A stretch of 64,000 bases of DNA, from positions 186,001-250,000 of the forward strand of contig DATMRW010000023.1 in the NCBI GenBank assembly GCA_035565775.1. The letters are read 5' to 3'. Below the pieces are notes generated by a model, which had not been told where the DNA came from, did not search any database, and was given only the letters and a program-made list of their open reading frames with translations. The position numbers were made by a program, and so were the translations under genes. This document shows positions 33,720-42,897 of this stretch, piece after piece. The first letter of the stretch is position 1. Each line of letters opens with the position of its first letter. This stretch comes from PRO6 sp035565775 (lineage in GTDB: Bacteria; Pseudomonadota; Alphaproteobacteria; Rhizobiales; Xanthobacteraceae).

Positions 33720-34580
33720 ATGTCAGGCCTCAACCTCGTTCAACTGCTGAACGGGCTGACCTTGGCGGCGCTGCTGTTCATCGTCGCATCGGGGTTTACC
33801 TTGGTGTTCGGGCTGCTGCGCATCGTCAATCTCGCTCACGGCGCGCTCTACCTGTTCGGCGGCTATATCGGCTACAGCGTCACGACATCGACGGGAAACT
33901 TCGTACTCGGGTTCATCTCGTCGATGATCTTCGTCGCCATTCTCGGCATTCTGATCGACCGCGGCCTGTTGCGCTTCGTGCGCGGCTTCACGTTGCGCGA
34001 GGTGCTGCTGACGCTCGGCGTCGCCTTCGTTCTGAATGACATCGCGCTGATTATCTGGGGCGGTGACACGTTCTCAGTGCCGGTGCCGGAGGTTTTCCGC
34101 GGCGCGGTTCATGTCGGCGGCGTGTTCTATCCAAAATACCGACTGTTCGTGCTGGCGCTCGGCATCGCGGTCTTTGTCGGCCTGTGGCTGCTCCTTCACC
34201 GCACTCGGCTCGGCGCGCTGATCCGCGCAGGTGTCGATGACGCGGAGATGGTCGAGGCGATGGGCATCAATATCCGGCGGATCTTCATGATCACGTCGAT
34301 GCTGGGAGCCTCGCTCGCCGGCCTCGGCGGCACGGTCGGCGGCGCGTTCCTGACGCTCTATCCGACGGCGGACTCGGAAATCCTCGTGTTCTCGCTCGCC
34401 ATCGTCATCATCGGCGGCAGCGGCAGCCTGATCGGCGCAGCCGTCGGCGCGCTGCTGGTCGGCATGCTCAACACGATCGGGCAGGTGATGTTTCCCGAAC
34501 TCGCGTATTTCGTAATCTTCGGACCGATGGCAGCCATTCTGGCGTTCCGTCCGCTCGGGCTGTTCGGGAGGTCGGTGTAA
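33720..34580 (+). CDS. livH: HAAT ABC transporter permease, LivH type (island, plus strand)
   Basis: Inner-membrane permease of 286 residues, BPD_transp_2 family, with LRIVNLAHGALYLFGGYIGY in the first third and the conserved loop RAGVDDAEMVEAMGIN near residue 165. It starts 6 bases behind the first PuuE-like gene and its TAA overlaps the next ATG by one base (TAATG). It is thus co-transcribed with catabolic genes, which suggests that the transporter brings in the substrate of the hydrolases. Confidence 0.9.
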   Translation: MSGLNLVQLLNGLTLAALLFIVASGFTLVFGLLRIVNLAHGALYLFGGYIGYSVTTSTGNFVLGFISSMIFVAILGILIDRGLLRFVRGFTLREVLLTLGVAFVLNDIALIIWGGDTFSVPVPEVFRGAVHVGGVFYPKYRLFVLALGIAVFVGLWLLLHRTRLGALIRAGVDDAEMVEAMGINIRRIFMITSMLGASLAGLGGTVGGAFLTLYPTADSEILVFSLAIVIIGGSGSLIGAAVGALLVGMLNTIGQVMFPELAYFVIFGPMAAILAFRPLGLFGRSV

Positions 34581-35521
34581 TGGCCACTTCAATTCTGTCG
34601 CGGAAGAACCCCGGTCTGCCGTTCATCGTGCTGGCTTCGGCGTTCGGCGTGCTGCCGTTCATCTTGTCATCCTATCAGATGACCATCGCCAACGAGATCT
34701 TGATCTACGCGTTGCTCGCAATGTCGATCGACGTTCTCGCGGGCTATGCGGGGCGCACCTCGCTCGGCCATGGCGCGATCTTCGGCGCTTCCACTTACGT
34801 GGTGATCTACTGGACCGCGGTGGCCGGCGGCTCGCCGTGGGTGGCGTGTCTGCTCGGCGTGCTGACGGCGACGCTGCTGGCGGCGCTGTTCGCGGCCTTC
34901 GCGGTGCGCGTCAGCGGCGTCTACTTCCTGCTGCTGACGCTGGCGCTCGGCATGATCGTCTGGGGCGTCTGCCTGCGCTGGACCAGCGTGTCCGGCGGCG
35001 AGAACGGCATTCGCGGCGCGGGCCGGCCGGATGTCATCGCCGATCCGACGACGTTCTACTACACGACGCTTGCCATCGTGCTGGTGATGACCTTCGCGAT
35101 CTGGCGCTTCGTCCGCTCGCCCTTCGGCCTCACGCTGCGCGGCATCCGCGACAGCGAGAGCCGGATGCGCAGCCTGGGCTACGGCACGACGGTGCATATG
35201 TTCTTCGCCTTCACCATCACCGGCTTCTTCGCCGGCGTGGCGGGCGCGCTCTATGCGCTGTTCAACAACTTTGTCAGCCCCTCGACCGTGCAGCTCTCGC
35301 AGTCCGTCGAAGGCCTGTTGATGACAATCATCGGCGGCGTCGGCACCCTGTTCGGAGCCTTCATCGGATCGGCTGCAATCATCCTTCTCGAAAACCTTGT
35401 CAGCCAGTACACCGCGCGGTGGCAGATGGTGCTGGGCTTCATGTTCATCGGCACGATGATTTTTGCGCCGGAGGGCATTTTGGGGGCGATCCGCCGGATC
35501 ACCCGGAAGAAGGCGTCCTGA
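34580..35521 (+). CDS. livM: HAAT ABC transporter permease, LivM type (island, plus strand)
   Basis: A 313-residue hydrophobic permease, LivM subtype, with LLAMSIDVLAGYAGRTSLGH near residues 40-60 and the family loop RGIRDSESRMRSLGYGTT near residue 190. It forms the channel with LivH just upstream. The gene order permease-permease-binding protein-ATPase-ATPase differs from the first cluster of this window, where the binding protein comes first. Confidence 0.9.
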   Translation: MATSILSRKNPGLPFIVLASAFGVLPFILSSYQMTIANEILIYALLAMSIDVLAGYAGRTSLGHGAIFGASTYVVIYWTAVAGGSPWVACLLGVLTATLLAALFAAFAVRVSGVYFLLLTLALGMIVWGVCLRWTSVSGGENGIRGAGRPDVIADPTTFYYTTLAIVLVMTFAIWRFVRSPFGLTLRGIRDSESRMRSLGYGTTVHMFFAFTITGFFAGVAGALYALFNNFVSPSTVQLSQSVEGLLMTIIGGVGTLFGAFIGSAAIILLENLVSQYTARWQMVLGFMFIGTMIFAPEGILGAIRRITRKKAS

Positions 35522-35576
35522 TTTTCTAAAAAAAGCCAAAACAGCCTTTTGGCAAAAGTTACTTGGGAGAAAACAA

Positions 35577-36839
35577 ATGGATCGTAGAAAGTTTCTGAAG
35601 ACGTCCGGTCTTGCGGTTGCGGCCTCCGCCACCGGCGTACTGTCGGCACCGATGATCGCCAATGCGCAGGCCGGCGCGCCGATCCGTATCGGCCTGATGG
35701 CGCCGCTCAGCGGCGTCGTCGCCTCGGGCGGTCGCGAGATCGTCGAAGGCTTCAACATGTACTGGGACGAGCGCAACAAGTCGGTCGCCGGCCGCCCGGT
35801 CGAGGTCATCGTTGAAGACGACGCCGGCAACCCGGACAGTGCCCTGCAGAAGGCCCGTCGTCTCGTCGAGCAGGCCAAGGTCGACTTCCTGTTCGGCAAC
35901 CTTCTCGCCAACACCGGCCTTGCGGTCGCCTCCTATGTCAAGGGCAACGGCGTTCCCTATTTCATCCCGGTGATCGCCGCCGACGACCTGACCCAGCGTG
36001 ACCGCGTGAAGAACGTGATCCGCGTTGCCGGCTATTCGGCCAGCCAGATGCCGCGCCCGCTTGCGGACTGGGCGCTGAAGCAGGGCTACAAGCGCATCGC
36101 CACCATTTCGCAGGACTACACCTTCGGCCACGAGCAGTGCGCGGGCTTTGCGCAGGTGTTTTCGGAAGGCGGCGGCGAGATCGTCGCCCAGCTCTGGAAC
36201 CCGCTCAACACCGCGGACTTCAGCCCCTATATCGGCCAGCTCGCCAACATGAAGATCGACGCGATCTTCGCGATGGAGCTGGGCGCCGATGCCTCGCGCT
36301 TCATCAAGCAGTTCGCCGACTTCGGCCTCAAAGGCCGCATTCCGCTGCTCGGCGCGCTCAACTTCACCGACCAGGCGGTGATCCGCACGCTCGGCGAAGA
36401 GTGCGAAGGCATCATCTCCTCCGCGCACTACGCGGAAGGCTCGGACAATCCCGAGACCCAGAAGTTCGTGAAGGCCTATATCGCCAAGTACAACAAGATG
36501 CCGTCGCTCTACGGCTTCTCGCATTACTCGGGCGCGATGTGGGTCGGGCAGGTCATCGAAAAACTCAAGGGCGACATCTCCAACCGCGACAAGTTCATCG
36601 ACGAGGTGCTCAAGAGCGAGCTGCCGAACTCGCCGCTTGGCCGCCCGGTCAAGTTCGATAGCTTCGGCAACCCGGTCTATGACGTCTACATCCGCAAGGT
36701 CGTGAAGAACGCCGAAGGCAAGTACTGGAACGTTCCGATCCAGACCTATCCGCAAGTGTCGCAGTTCTGGACCTACAATCCGGGTCTCTACCTCGCCCAG
36801 CGACCGTTCTCCCGCGATAACCAGGGCATCAAGAAGTAA
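35577..36839 (+). CDS. HAAT substrate-binding protein with Tat-type signal
   Basis: Periplasmic binding protein of 420 residues (Peripla_BP_6). The N-terminus MDRRKFLKTSG, a hydrophobic stretch and ANAQA form a Tat signal with the RR-x-F-L-K motif, so the protein is probably exported folded. The ligand-binding core begins near residue 37 (PIRIGLMAPLSGVVASGG). It delivers the ligand to the LivHM pair encoded upstream. GGGAGA lies before the ATG. A hairpin with a T-run (36855-36888) follows the gene. Confidence 0.9.
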   Translation: MDRRKFLKTSGLAVAASATGVLSAPMIANAQAGAPIRIGLMAPLSGVVASGGREIVEGFNMYWDERNKSVAGRPVEVIVEDDAGNPDSALQKARRLVEQAKVDFLFGNLLANTGLAVASYVKGNGVPYFIPVIAADDLTQRDRVKNVIRVAGYSASQMPRPLADWALKQGYKRIATISQDYTFGHEQCAGFAQVFSEGGGEIVAQLWNPLNTADFSPYIGQLANMKIDAIFAMELGADASRFIKQFADFGLKGRIPLLGALNFTDQAVIRTLGEECEGIISSAHYAEGSDNPETQKFVKAYIAKYNKMPSLYGFSHYSGAMWVGQVIEKLKGDISNRDKFIDEVLKSELPNSPLGRPVKFDSFGNPVYDVYIRKVVKNAEGKYWNVPIQTYPQVSQFWTYNPGLYLAQRPFSRDNQGIKK

Positions 36840-36854
36840 GATCACTTCGCGACG

Positions 36855-36888
36855 ACGCGCAGCGGCGGCGAACGCTGCTGCGCGTTTT
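36855..36888 (+). terminator. Attenuator-like hairpin after the binding-protein gene
   Basis: Stem ACGCGCAGC (36855-36863) / GCTGCGCGT (36877-36885), 13-base loop, then TTTT (36885-36888). The operon continues 14 bases later, so it probably lowers expression of the ATPase genes or stabilises the upstream message. Confidence 0.65.
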
Positions 36889-36902
36889 CATCAGATCAAG
36901 AA

Positions 36903-37673
36903 ATGAGCTATCACGTGTCAGAAGCCGCGCTTGTTCTCGAGAATATCGTCGTCGCATTCGGAGCCTTGAAGGCGGTCGATAATGTGTCGATCACCGTGAA
37001 GCGTGGCGAACGCCGTGCGATTATCGGTCCGAATGGCGCTGGCAAAACCACGCTCTTCAACGCCATCACCGGCGTGACGCTGCCGACCGCCGGCACGATC
37101 AATTTTGAAGGCATGGTGATCACCAACAAGCCGGCCGAGCAGCGGGCCCGCATGGGCATCAGCCGGACGTTCCAGATCACTAACCTGTTTCCGAGCCTGA
37201 CCGTCGACGAGAACATGCAGCTTGCGCTGCGCGGCACCGGCAAGGGCAAGTTTTCGATGTTCGGCGCATCGACCCTGACGGCCGAGCAGAAGGAGCGCGT
37301 TGCCGCTGCCTTGTCGATCTCGCGGCTGGCGCAGCGCGGCGCGACCGTGGTGAGCGAACTGTCCTACGGCGAACAGCGCCAGCTCGAAATGGCGATGGCG
37401 CTTGTCGCCAAGCCGCGCCTCTTGCTGCTCGACGAGCCGGCAGCCGGCCTGTCGCCCGCGGAGCGGACCATCGTGGTCGAAATCATCCGCGCGCTGCCAA
37501 AAGATCTCACCATGGTCCTGATCGAACACGACATGGAACTGGTGCTCAATCTCGTCGACTGGGTGACGTGTCTGAACAACGGGCAGATGCTCGCGGAAGG
37601 CTCGCCCCAGGATATTCGTAACAATCAGCACGTCCAGGACGTCTATCTCGGAAAGGCGCGCGGCGATGCTTGA
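36903..37673 (+). CDS. livG: HAAT ABC transporter ATPase, LivG type (island, plus strand)
   Basis: ATP-binding subunit of 256 residues. Walker A GPNGAGKTT near residue 40, the LivG insertion MGISRTFQITNLFPSLTVDE, signature LSYGEQRQLE, Walker B LLLLDEPAAGLSP and switch region LIEHDMELVL are all intact. It overlaps the next gene by 8 bases. It energises the LivHM channel. Confidence 0.92.
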   Translation: MSYHVSEAALVLENIVVAFGALKAVDNVSITVKRGERRAIIGPNGAGKTTLFNAITGVTLPTAGTINFEGMVITNKPAEQRARMGISRTFQITNLFPSLTVDENMQLALRGTGKGKFSMFGASTLTAEQKERVAAALSISRLAQRGATVVSELSYGEQRQLEMAMALVAKPRLLLLDEPAAGLSPAERTIVVEIIRALPKDLTMVLIEHDMELVLNLVDWVTCLNNGQMLAEGSPQDIRNNQHVQDVYLGKARGDA

Positions 37674-38370
37674 GGTCCGCGATCTGCATAGCTACTACGG
37701 CGAAGCCCATGTTCTTCATGGCGTGTCGCTGAATGTGAAGGCCGGCGAAGTGGTCGCGCTGCTCGGCCGCAACGGCATGGGCAAGTCGACCCTGATCCGC
37801 TCGATCATGCGGCTGGCGCAGCCGCAGGTGCGCCACGGCTCGCTATTGTGGAAGGGCGAGGACCTTCGTCCGCTGACGCCGCATCAGGTCGCCCAGCGCA
37901 AGATCGCGCTGGTGCCGCAGGGCCGCCGGCTGTTTCCCTCGCTCAGCGTGGTCGAGCACCTGACCATGATCAAGCCGGCGACGGCCAAGGACGGCTGGAC
38001 CGTCGAGCGCATCTTCGAGATGTTTCCGCGTCTGGCGGAGCGCAAGGGCCACCGCGGCAATCAACTTTCGGGCGGCGAGCGCCAGATGCTTGCGGTCGGC
38101 CGCGCGCTGATGATCGATCCCGAGCTGGTGCTGATGGACGAGCCGTCCGAAGGCCTTGCGCCGGTGATGGTGCAGCATCTCGAAACGATCATCGCGGATC
38201 TCGGCAAGACCGGCCTCGGCATTCTGCTGGTCGAGCAAAACCTCTATAGCGCGCTTGCGGTTGCCGATCGGCTTTATGTGTTGGAGACGGGCAAGGTCGT
38301 CCACGAGGCGAGCGCAGAGGAAACCCGCAAGGATCAGTCGCCGCTGATGCGCTATCTCGGAGTCCATTGA
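37666..38370 (+). CDS. livF: HAAT ABC transporter ATPase, LivF type (island, plus strand)
   Basis: Second ATP-binding subunit, 234 residues. Walker A GRNGMGKST near residue 34, IALVPQGRRLFPSLSV, signature LSGGERQML, Walker B LVLMDEPSEGLAP and LLVEQN are present. It completes the five-subunit transporter and is followed, 30 bases on, by the aldehyde dehydrogenase gene in the same operon. Confidence 0.92.
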   Translation: MLEVRDLHSYYGEAHVLHGVSLNVKAGEVVALLGRNGMGKSTLIRSIMRLAQPQVRHGSLLWKGEDLRPLTPHQVAQRKIALVPQGRRLFPSLSVVEHLTMIKPATAKDGWTVERIFEMFPRLAERKGHRGNQLSGGERQMLAVGRALMIDPELVLMDEPSEGLAPVMVQHLETIIADLGKTGLGILLVEQNLYSALAVADRLYVLETGKVVHEASAEETRKDQSPLMRYLGVH

Positions 38371-38400
38371 GTTGAGACTTGCGGCGGAAGGAGCAGCCCT

Positions 38401-39897
38401 ATGACGGTCAAGCAATGGGGGCTGTTCATCGACGGCGGCTACCGTGCAGCGCTCTCGGGCAAGACGTTCACGGTCGAGAATCCCAAGGATTGCTCGATCA
38501 TCGCCGAAGTCGCGGAAGGTGATCAGGCCGACATCGAGGCCGCCATCGTCGCGGCCGAAAAAGCCTATCCGGTCTGGTCGGCGCTGACCGGGGCCGAGCG
38601 CGGCGACATCATGCACCGCGCCGCCGAGATTCTGCGGCGGCGGCTGCCCGAGCTGATCACCATCGAGATCGATCAGATCGGCCGGGCGCGCCGCGAGATG
38701 GCGGCGCAGCTCGCGCGCCTGCCGGAGTGGTTCAGCTACTTTGGCGCGGTCGCACGCACCCATGAAGACACCGTGCCGCCCTTCGCTGGCAACTATCTCA
38801 ACTACACCCGGCGCGTGCCGCTCGGCGTCGTCGGTCACGTCACGCCGTGGAATCATCCGCTGCTGATCCTCACCAAGAAGGTCGCGCCCTCGCTTGCCGC
38901 GGGCAACACCATGGTCGTCAAGCCGTCCGAGCTTGCGCCGATCACGCCGCTGCTTCTCGGCGAGGTGTTGAAGGAAGCCGGCGTGCCGGACGGCGTCTAC
39001 AACGTCGTCCCCGGCTTTGGTGCCACCGCCGGTCTTGCGCTGTCGTCGCATCCGCGCATCCGCAAGCTCGATCTCACCGGCGGAACCGAAACCGGCAAGG
39101 CGGTCGCGGCCATCGCCGGCCGCAACCTCGTCAAGGTCGCGGCGGAGCTTGGCGGCAAGGCGGCGCTGATCGTGTTCCCCGATACGCCCGTCAAGCGCGC
39201 CGTGGCGGCGACGCTGTTTGCCTCCTTCATTGCGACCGGCCAGACCTGCGTGCAGGGATCGCGCCTTCTCGTCCATCGCTCGATCCACGACGAGGTGGTG
39301 GCGGAGCTGGTGCGCCGCGCCGGCGAGATCTTGATCGGTGATCCGCAGAAGGAGCAGACCCAGATGGGGCCGATGGTGTCCGCCAAACAGCGCGACATCG
39401 TCGAAAAATACGTCCGCATCGGCATCGAGGAAGGCGCCCATCTCGCCTATGGCGGCACGAGGCCGGAAGGTGACCAGTTCGACGGCGGCTACTACATCCG
39501 CCCGACGATCTTTACCAACGTGACGCCGAACATGCGCATTGCGCAGGAAGAGATTTTTGGCCCCGTCGTCTGCGTCATTCCGTTCGACACCGAGGAGGAG
39601 GCGATCGCTATCGCCAACGGCACCGAATTCGGTCTTGCCACCAGCATCTGGACGCGCGACATCGCGCGCGGGCACCGCGTCGCGCACGCGCTGCAATCAG
39701 GCATCACCTGGATCAACGATCATCACCGCATCGATCCGGCTTCGCCCTGGGGCGGCTTCAAGATGAGCGGCATCGGACGCGAGAACGGCCTCGTCGCCTA
39801 CGAGGAATACACCCAGATCCAGAACGTGATCGTCAATCTCTCCGACGCCGATTTCGATTGGTACGCCAACGACGGCGCGCCCAAACGGTACAGTTGA
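38401..39897 (+). CDS. NAD(P)-dependent aldehyde dehydrogenase
   Basis: Classical ALDH of 498 residues. Catalytic Cys283 (GQTCVQGS) and general base Glu249 (AAELGGKAA) are 34 residues apart, as usual; the cofactor site PWNHPLLI and KPSELAPITPLLL are present. It oxidises an aldehyde or semialdehyde intermediate to the acid in the cytoplasm. Betaine aldehyde, hydroxymuconic semialdehyde and succinic semialdehyde enzymes are all relatives, and the sequence alone does not decide. AAGGAG lies before the ATG. Member of the island operon. Confidence 0.9.
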   Translation: MTVKQWGLFIDGGYRAALSGKTFTVENPKDCSIIAEVAEGDQADIEAAIVAAEKAYPVWSALTGAERGDIMHRAAEILRRRLPELITIEIDQIGRARREMAAQLARLPEWFSYFGAVARTHEDTVPPFAGNYLNYTRRVPLGVVGHVTPWNHPLLILTKKVAPSLAAGNTMVVKPSELAPITPLLLGEVLKEAGVPDGVYNVVPGFGATAGLALSSHPRIRKLDLTGGTETGKAVAAIAGRNLVKVAAELGGKAALIVFPDTPVKRAVAATLFASFIATGQTCVQGSRLLVHRSIHDEVVAELVRRAGEILIGDPQKEQTQMGPMVSAKQRDIVEKYVRIGIEEGAHLAYGGTRPEGDQFDGGYYIRPTIFTNVTPNMRIAQEEIFGPVVCVIPFDTEEEAIAIANGTEFGLATSIWTRDIARGHRVAHALQSGITWINDHHRIDPASPWGGFKMSGIGRENGLVAYEEYTQIQNVIVNLSDADFDWYANDGAPKRYS

Positions 39898-39902
39898 AAC
39901 CG

Positions 39903-40892
39903 ATGAAGATCGATCTGCACAGCCACGTCATTCCGCAGTCCTTCGTCTCGCTGATTGAGGCCGATCCGAAACGGATCGCCGCGCGGGTGGAAACCCACGG
40001 CAGCGAACGCCGCGTCGTGCACGATCAGGGCTACATCTATCCGCTATTCCCTGAATTCGTGGATGCCAAGGCCAAGCTCGCGGCGATGGACCGCAAGGGC
40101 CTCGACGTTACGGTGCTTTCACCGGCGCCGCCGAGCTTCACCTATTGGGCGCCGGAGGACGTTGCCGTCGACGTGACCCGCACGGTGAACGACGGGGTCG
40201 CCGAAATGGTGTCGCAGGCGCCCGATCGCCTGCGCGGCATGGGCATCATCCCGATGCAGCATCCTGACGCGGCGATTGCCGAGCTCGAGCGTATCGTTTC
40301 GGTACACGGCTTTCGCGCCATCGAAATCGGCACTGCGATTGAAGGCGTAAAGCTGTCTGATCCGCGGTTCCGGCCGGTGTTCAAACGCGCGCAGGATCTC
40401 GGCGTGTTCGTGTTCGCGCATCCCTATTATGTCGGCAACAAGCCGGGCCTTGAGGACTACTACCTCACCAATCTGATCGCCAATCCGCTTGAGACCGCAG
40501 TGATGCTCGCGGATCTGATGTTCAGCGGCTTCTTGGATGACCTGCCGGAGCTGAAGCTCGGCCTCGCCCATGGCGGCGGCTTTGCTCCCTACCAGATCGG
40601 CCGTTTGGTGCAGGGGCACAGGGTGCGGAGCGAGACGCACGCAAAGTCCAAAACTTCTCCGCTTGAGCTTTTGCGCCGACTCTATTTCGATACGGTCGTG
40701 TTCGAGCCGGCGGCGCTGAGCTATCTCGTCAATCTCGTTGGCGAGAAGCACGTGTTTCTTGGCACTGACGCGCCGTTCGATATGGGCGACGAAACGCCCG
40801 TGCAGACAATCACTGATGCGCCGGGGCTGACCGACGCGCAGCGCTCCCAGGTGATGGGGCGCACCGCGCTCGCGCTGCTTGGCGAAGCCTGA
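39903..40892 (+). CDS. Amidohydrolase, ACMSD-like decarboxylase/hydrolase
   Basis: Metal-dependent TIM-barrel enzyme of the amidohydrolase_2 family, 329 residues. Metal ligands can be placed in IDLHSHV at the N-terminus, FAHPYY near residue 178 and FLGTDAPFDMG near residue 290. The closest known relatives in style are 2-amino-3-carboxymuconate-6-semialdehyde decarboxylase and resorcylate-type decarboxylases. It would decarboxylate or hydrolyse an intermediate of the imported compound. It starts 5 bases behind the ALDH gene; such ALDH/ACMSD-like pairs occur in aromatic N-compound pathways. Confidence 0.82.
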   Translation: MKIDLHSHVIPQSFVSLIEADPKRIAARVETHGSERRVVHDQGYIYPLFPEFVDAKAKLAAMDRKGLDVTVLSPAPPSFTYWAPEDVAVDVTRTVNDGVAEMVSQAPDRLRGMGIIPMQHPDAAIAELERIVSVHGFRAIEIGTAIEGVKLSDPRFRPVFKRAQDLGVFVFAHPYYVGNKPGLEDYYLTNLIANPLETAVMLADLMFSGFLDDLPELKLGLAHGGGFAPYQIGRLVQGHRVRSETHAKSKTSPLELLRRLYFDTVVFEPAALSYLVNLVGEKHVFLGTDAPFDMGDETPVQTITDAPGLTDAQRSQVMGRTALALLGEA

Positions 40893-40911
40893 AGTTTGGA
40901 GAGAAACGCTT

Positions 40912-41805
40912 ATGTCGGATGAGATTGGCAAGATGCGCACGCGGCTGGACTACCAGCCGATCACCCAGCGCCCCAAGCTGACACTGCCGGGCAATGCCCG
41001 CGTCGCGGTGTGGACCATCGTGAACGTCGAGAACTGGCGCCCCAGCGCAGCGATGCCGCGCACCGTGCTGCCGCCGCCGATGGGCCAGCCGCTACTGCCC
41101 GATCTGCCGAACTGGGCCTGGCACGAATATGGCAACCGCGTCGGCTTCTGGCGTTTCCACGAGGTGCTGTCGTCGCGCGGATTGAAGGCGACCTTCGCGG
41201 TTAACGGCTCGTGCTGCGAGCTCTACCCGCAGATCTGCCAGGCGGCGCTCGATTCCGATTGGGACTTCATGGGCCACGGCTATGTGCAGATGCCGATGCA
41301 CCGCGTCGAGGATCAGCGCAAGGCGATCGGGGATACGGTGGCCGCGATCAAGAAGTTCACCGGCCGCCCGCCGCGCGGCTGGGAGAGCCCGGGCCTGACG
41401 GAGACCGACGAGACGCTCGATCTGCTCGCCGAAGCCGGCATCGAATACGTCGCCGACTGGGTGCTGGACGATCAGCCGGTGAACCTGAAGACCCGCGTGG
41501 GCAATGTCGTTTCGGTGCCCTACACGGTCGAGCTCAACGATGTCGTCATTTCCGCGGTCCAGCGTCAGCCGTCCGACGAGATTTTGCGGCGTGGCAAGGA
41601 CCAGTTCGATCGCCTCTATCAGGAAGGCGCGACCGTTCCGCGCGTGATGGCCATCTCGATCCATCCCTATCTCACCGGCGTTCCGCATCGTATCAAGTAC
41701 CTCGAGGCGCTCTATGACTACATCCTCGGCCATGAAGGCGTCGTGATGTGGACTGGCGCGGAAATTCTTGACTGGTACAAGGAGCAGACGGCCGCGGGCG
41801 CTTGA
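40912..41805 (+). CDS. Polysaccharide deacetylase-superfamily hydrolase, PuuE/imidase-like (copy B)
   Basis: A 297-residue paralogue of the product of 32826-33713. It keeps PNWAWHEYGNRVGFWR, MGHGY near residue 122, PRGWESPGLTET and IHPYLTGVPHR. The motif near residue 40 is VNVENW, against VNIEEW in copy A, so one acidic residue is changed to Asn. This may alter metal binding or substrate. No signal peptide. GGAGAG lies before the ATG at 40912. Two diverged copies in one operon suggest two related ring-opening steps or two substrates. Confidence 0.75.
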   Translation: MSDEIGKMRTRLDYQPITQRPKLTLPGNARVAVWTIVNVENWRPSAAMPRTVLPPPMGQPLLPDLPNWAWHEYGNRVGFWRFHEVLSSRGLKATFAVNGSCCELYPQICQAALDSDWDFMGHGYVQMPMHRVEDQRKAIGDTVAAIKKFTGRPPRGWESPGLTETDETLDLLAEAGIEYVADWVLDDQPVNLKTRVGNVVSVPYTVELNDVVISAVQRQPSDEILRRGKDQFDRLYQEGATVPRVMAISIHPYLTGVPHRIKYLEALYDYILGHEGVVMWTGAEILDWYKEQTAAGA

Positions 41806-41834
41806 GCCGATACGCGGCGCTGTGGAGGAGAGAT

Positions 41835-42821
41835 ATGGCGCGTTCGAAACTCTTGCTGGTATCGCTCGGCGGGACCATCACCATGACCTCCGGCGCGGGT
41901 GCGGGAATTGCCCCGACGCTGACGGGTGAGGACCTTGTGCGCGCGGTGCCGGCGCTGGCGGAGGTGGCGGATATCGAGACAGCGTCGCCGTTCCGCCTGC
42001 CGGGCGCGTCGTTGACGATCGCCAACCTGCGCGATGTCGCCAGGCTGCTCAACGAGCGGCTCGCCGGCGACATCGACGGCGCCATCGTCGTGCAGGGCAC
42101 GGATACGATCGAGGAAACCGCCTTCACCATGGATGTGCTGGTCGACAGCGACAAGCCGGTGGTGGTGGTGGGCGCGATGCGCGGCGCGGAAGCGCCGGGC
42201 GCGGACGGTCCGTCCAATCTGCTCGCGGCTGCGATCACGGCAAGCGCCAAGGCCGCGCGCGGCCTCGGCACGCTGGTGGTGCTCAACGACACCATCCACG
42301 CCGCGCGCTTCGTGCAGAAGGGCAGCACCTATCTGCCTTCGGCCTTCGTGTCGTTCTCCGGCGGGCCGCTCGGCGCAGTGATCGAGGGCGAGGCGAAGAT
42401 CAATCTGCGCGTCGCCCGCTTCCCGGTCATTGCCAACGGCGTGAGCGGCAGCGACCAGCCGGTCGCACTGCTGACGATGGCGCTCGGCGACGACGGCCGG
42501 ATGCTGCCGGGGCTGCCGGCGCTCGGCTATCGCGGGCTGGTGATCGAGGCGATGGGCGCGGGCCACGTCCCTGCGGTTCATGTCCCGGCGCTGGCCGAGC
42601 TCGCGGCAAAGATGCCGGTGGTGCTCAGTTCGCGCGTCGCCGAAGGGCCGGTCTTCGCCAAGACCTATGGCTTTCCCGGTTCGGAGATCGATCTGCTCCG
42701 CCGTGGCCTGTTCGGCTCGGGCACGCTCGGCGGCCTGAAGGCGCGCTTGCTGCTGTCGCTGCTGCTGGGCACCGGCCTTGAAGGCGCAGCCTTGCGCGAA
42801 GCGTTCGCGCGCTACGTCTGA
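41835..42821 (+). CDS. Asparaginase/glutaminase-family amidohydrolase
   Basis: A 328-residue protein of the type I/II L-asparaginase family. The nucleophile Thr of LGGTITM and the second Thr-Asp of VVQGTDTIEET are present, as are VVVGAMRGAEAPGADGPSNL and, near the C-terminus, VLSSRVAEGPVF. No signal peptide, so cytoplasmic. Beside two PuuE-like ring hydrolases it could act as a half-amidase on a linear amide, instead of on asparagine. This is inferred from context. GGAGGAG lies 5 bases before the ATG. Last gene of the operon, followed by a terminator. Confidence 0.85.
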   Translation: MARSKLLLVSLGGTITMTSGAGAGIAPTLTGEDLVRAVPALAEVADIETASPFRLPGASLTIANLRDVARLLNERLAGDIDGAIVVQGTDTIEETAFTMDVLVDSDKPVVVVGAMRGAEAPGADGPSNLLAAAITASAKAARGLGTLVVLNDTIHAARFVQKGSTYLPSAFVSFSGGPLGAVIEGEAKINLRVARFPVIANGVSGSDQPVALLTMALGDDGRMLPGLPALGYRGLVIEAMGAGHVPAVHVPALAELAAKMPVVLSSRVAEGPVFAKTYGFPGSEIDLLRRGLFGSGTLGGLKARLLLSLLLGTGLEGAALREAFARYV

Positions 42822-42843
42822 CGCGAAGCAAACGAACATGCGA

Positions 42844-42871
42844 AAAGGTCGCCTGTGAGGGCGGCCTTTTT
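42844..42871. terminator. Terminator between the converging halves of the island
   Basis: Stem AAAGGTCGCC (42844-42853) / GGCGGCCTTT (42860-42869) with one G-T pair, loop of 6, five T to 42871. Confidence 0.88.
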
Positions 42872-42897
42872 CGTTTCCGGGGTGCCGGGTGTTGTCG

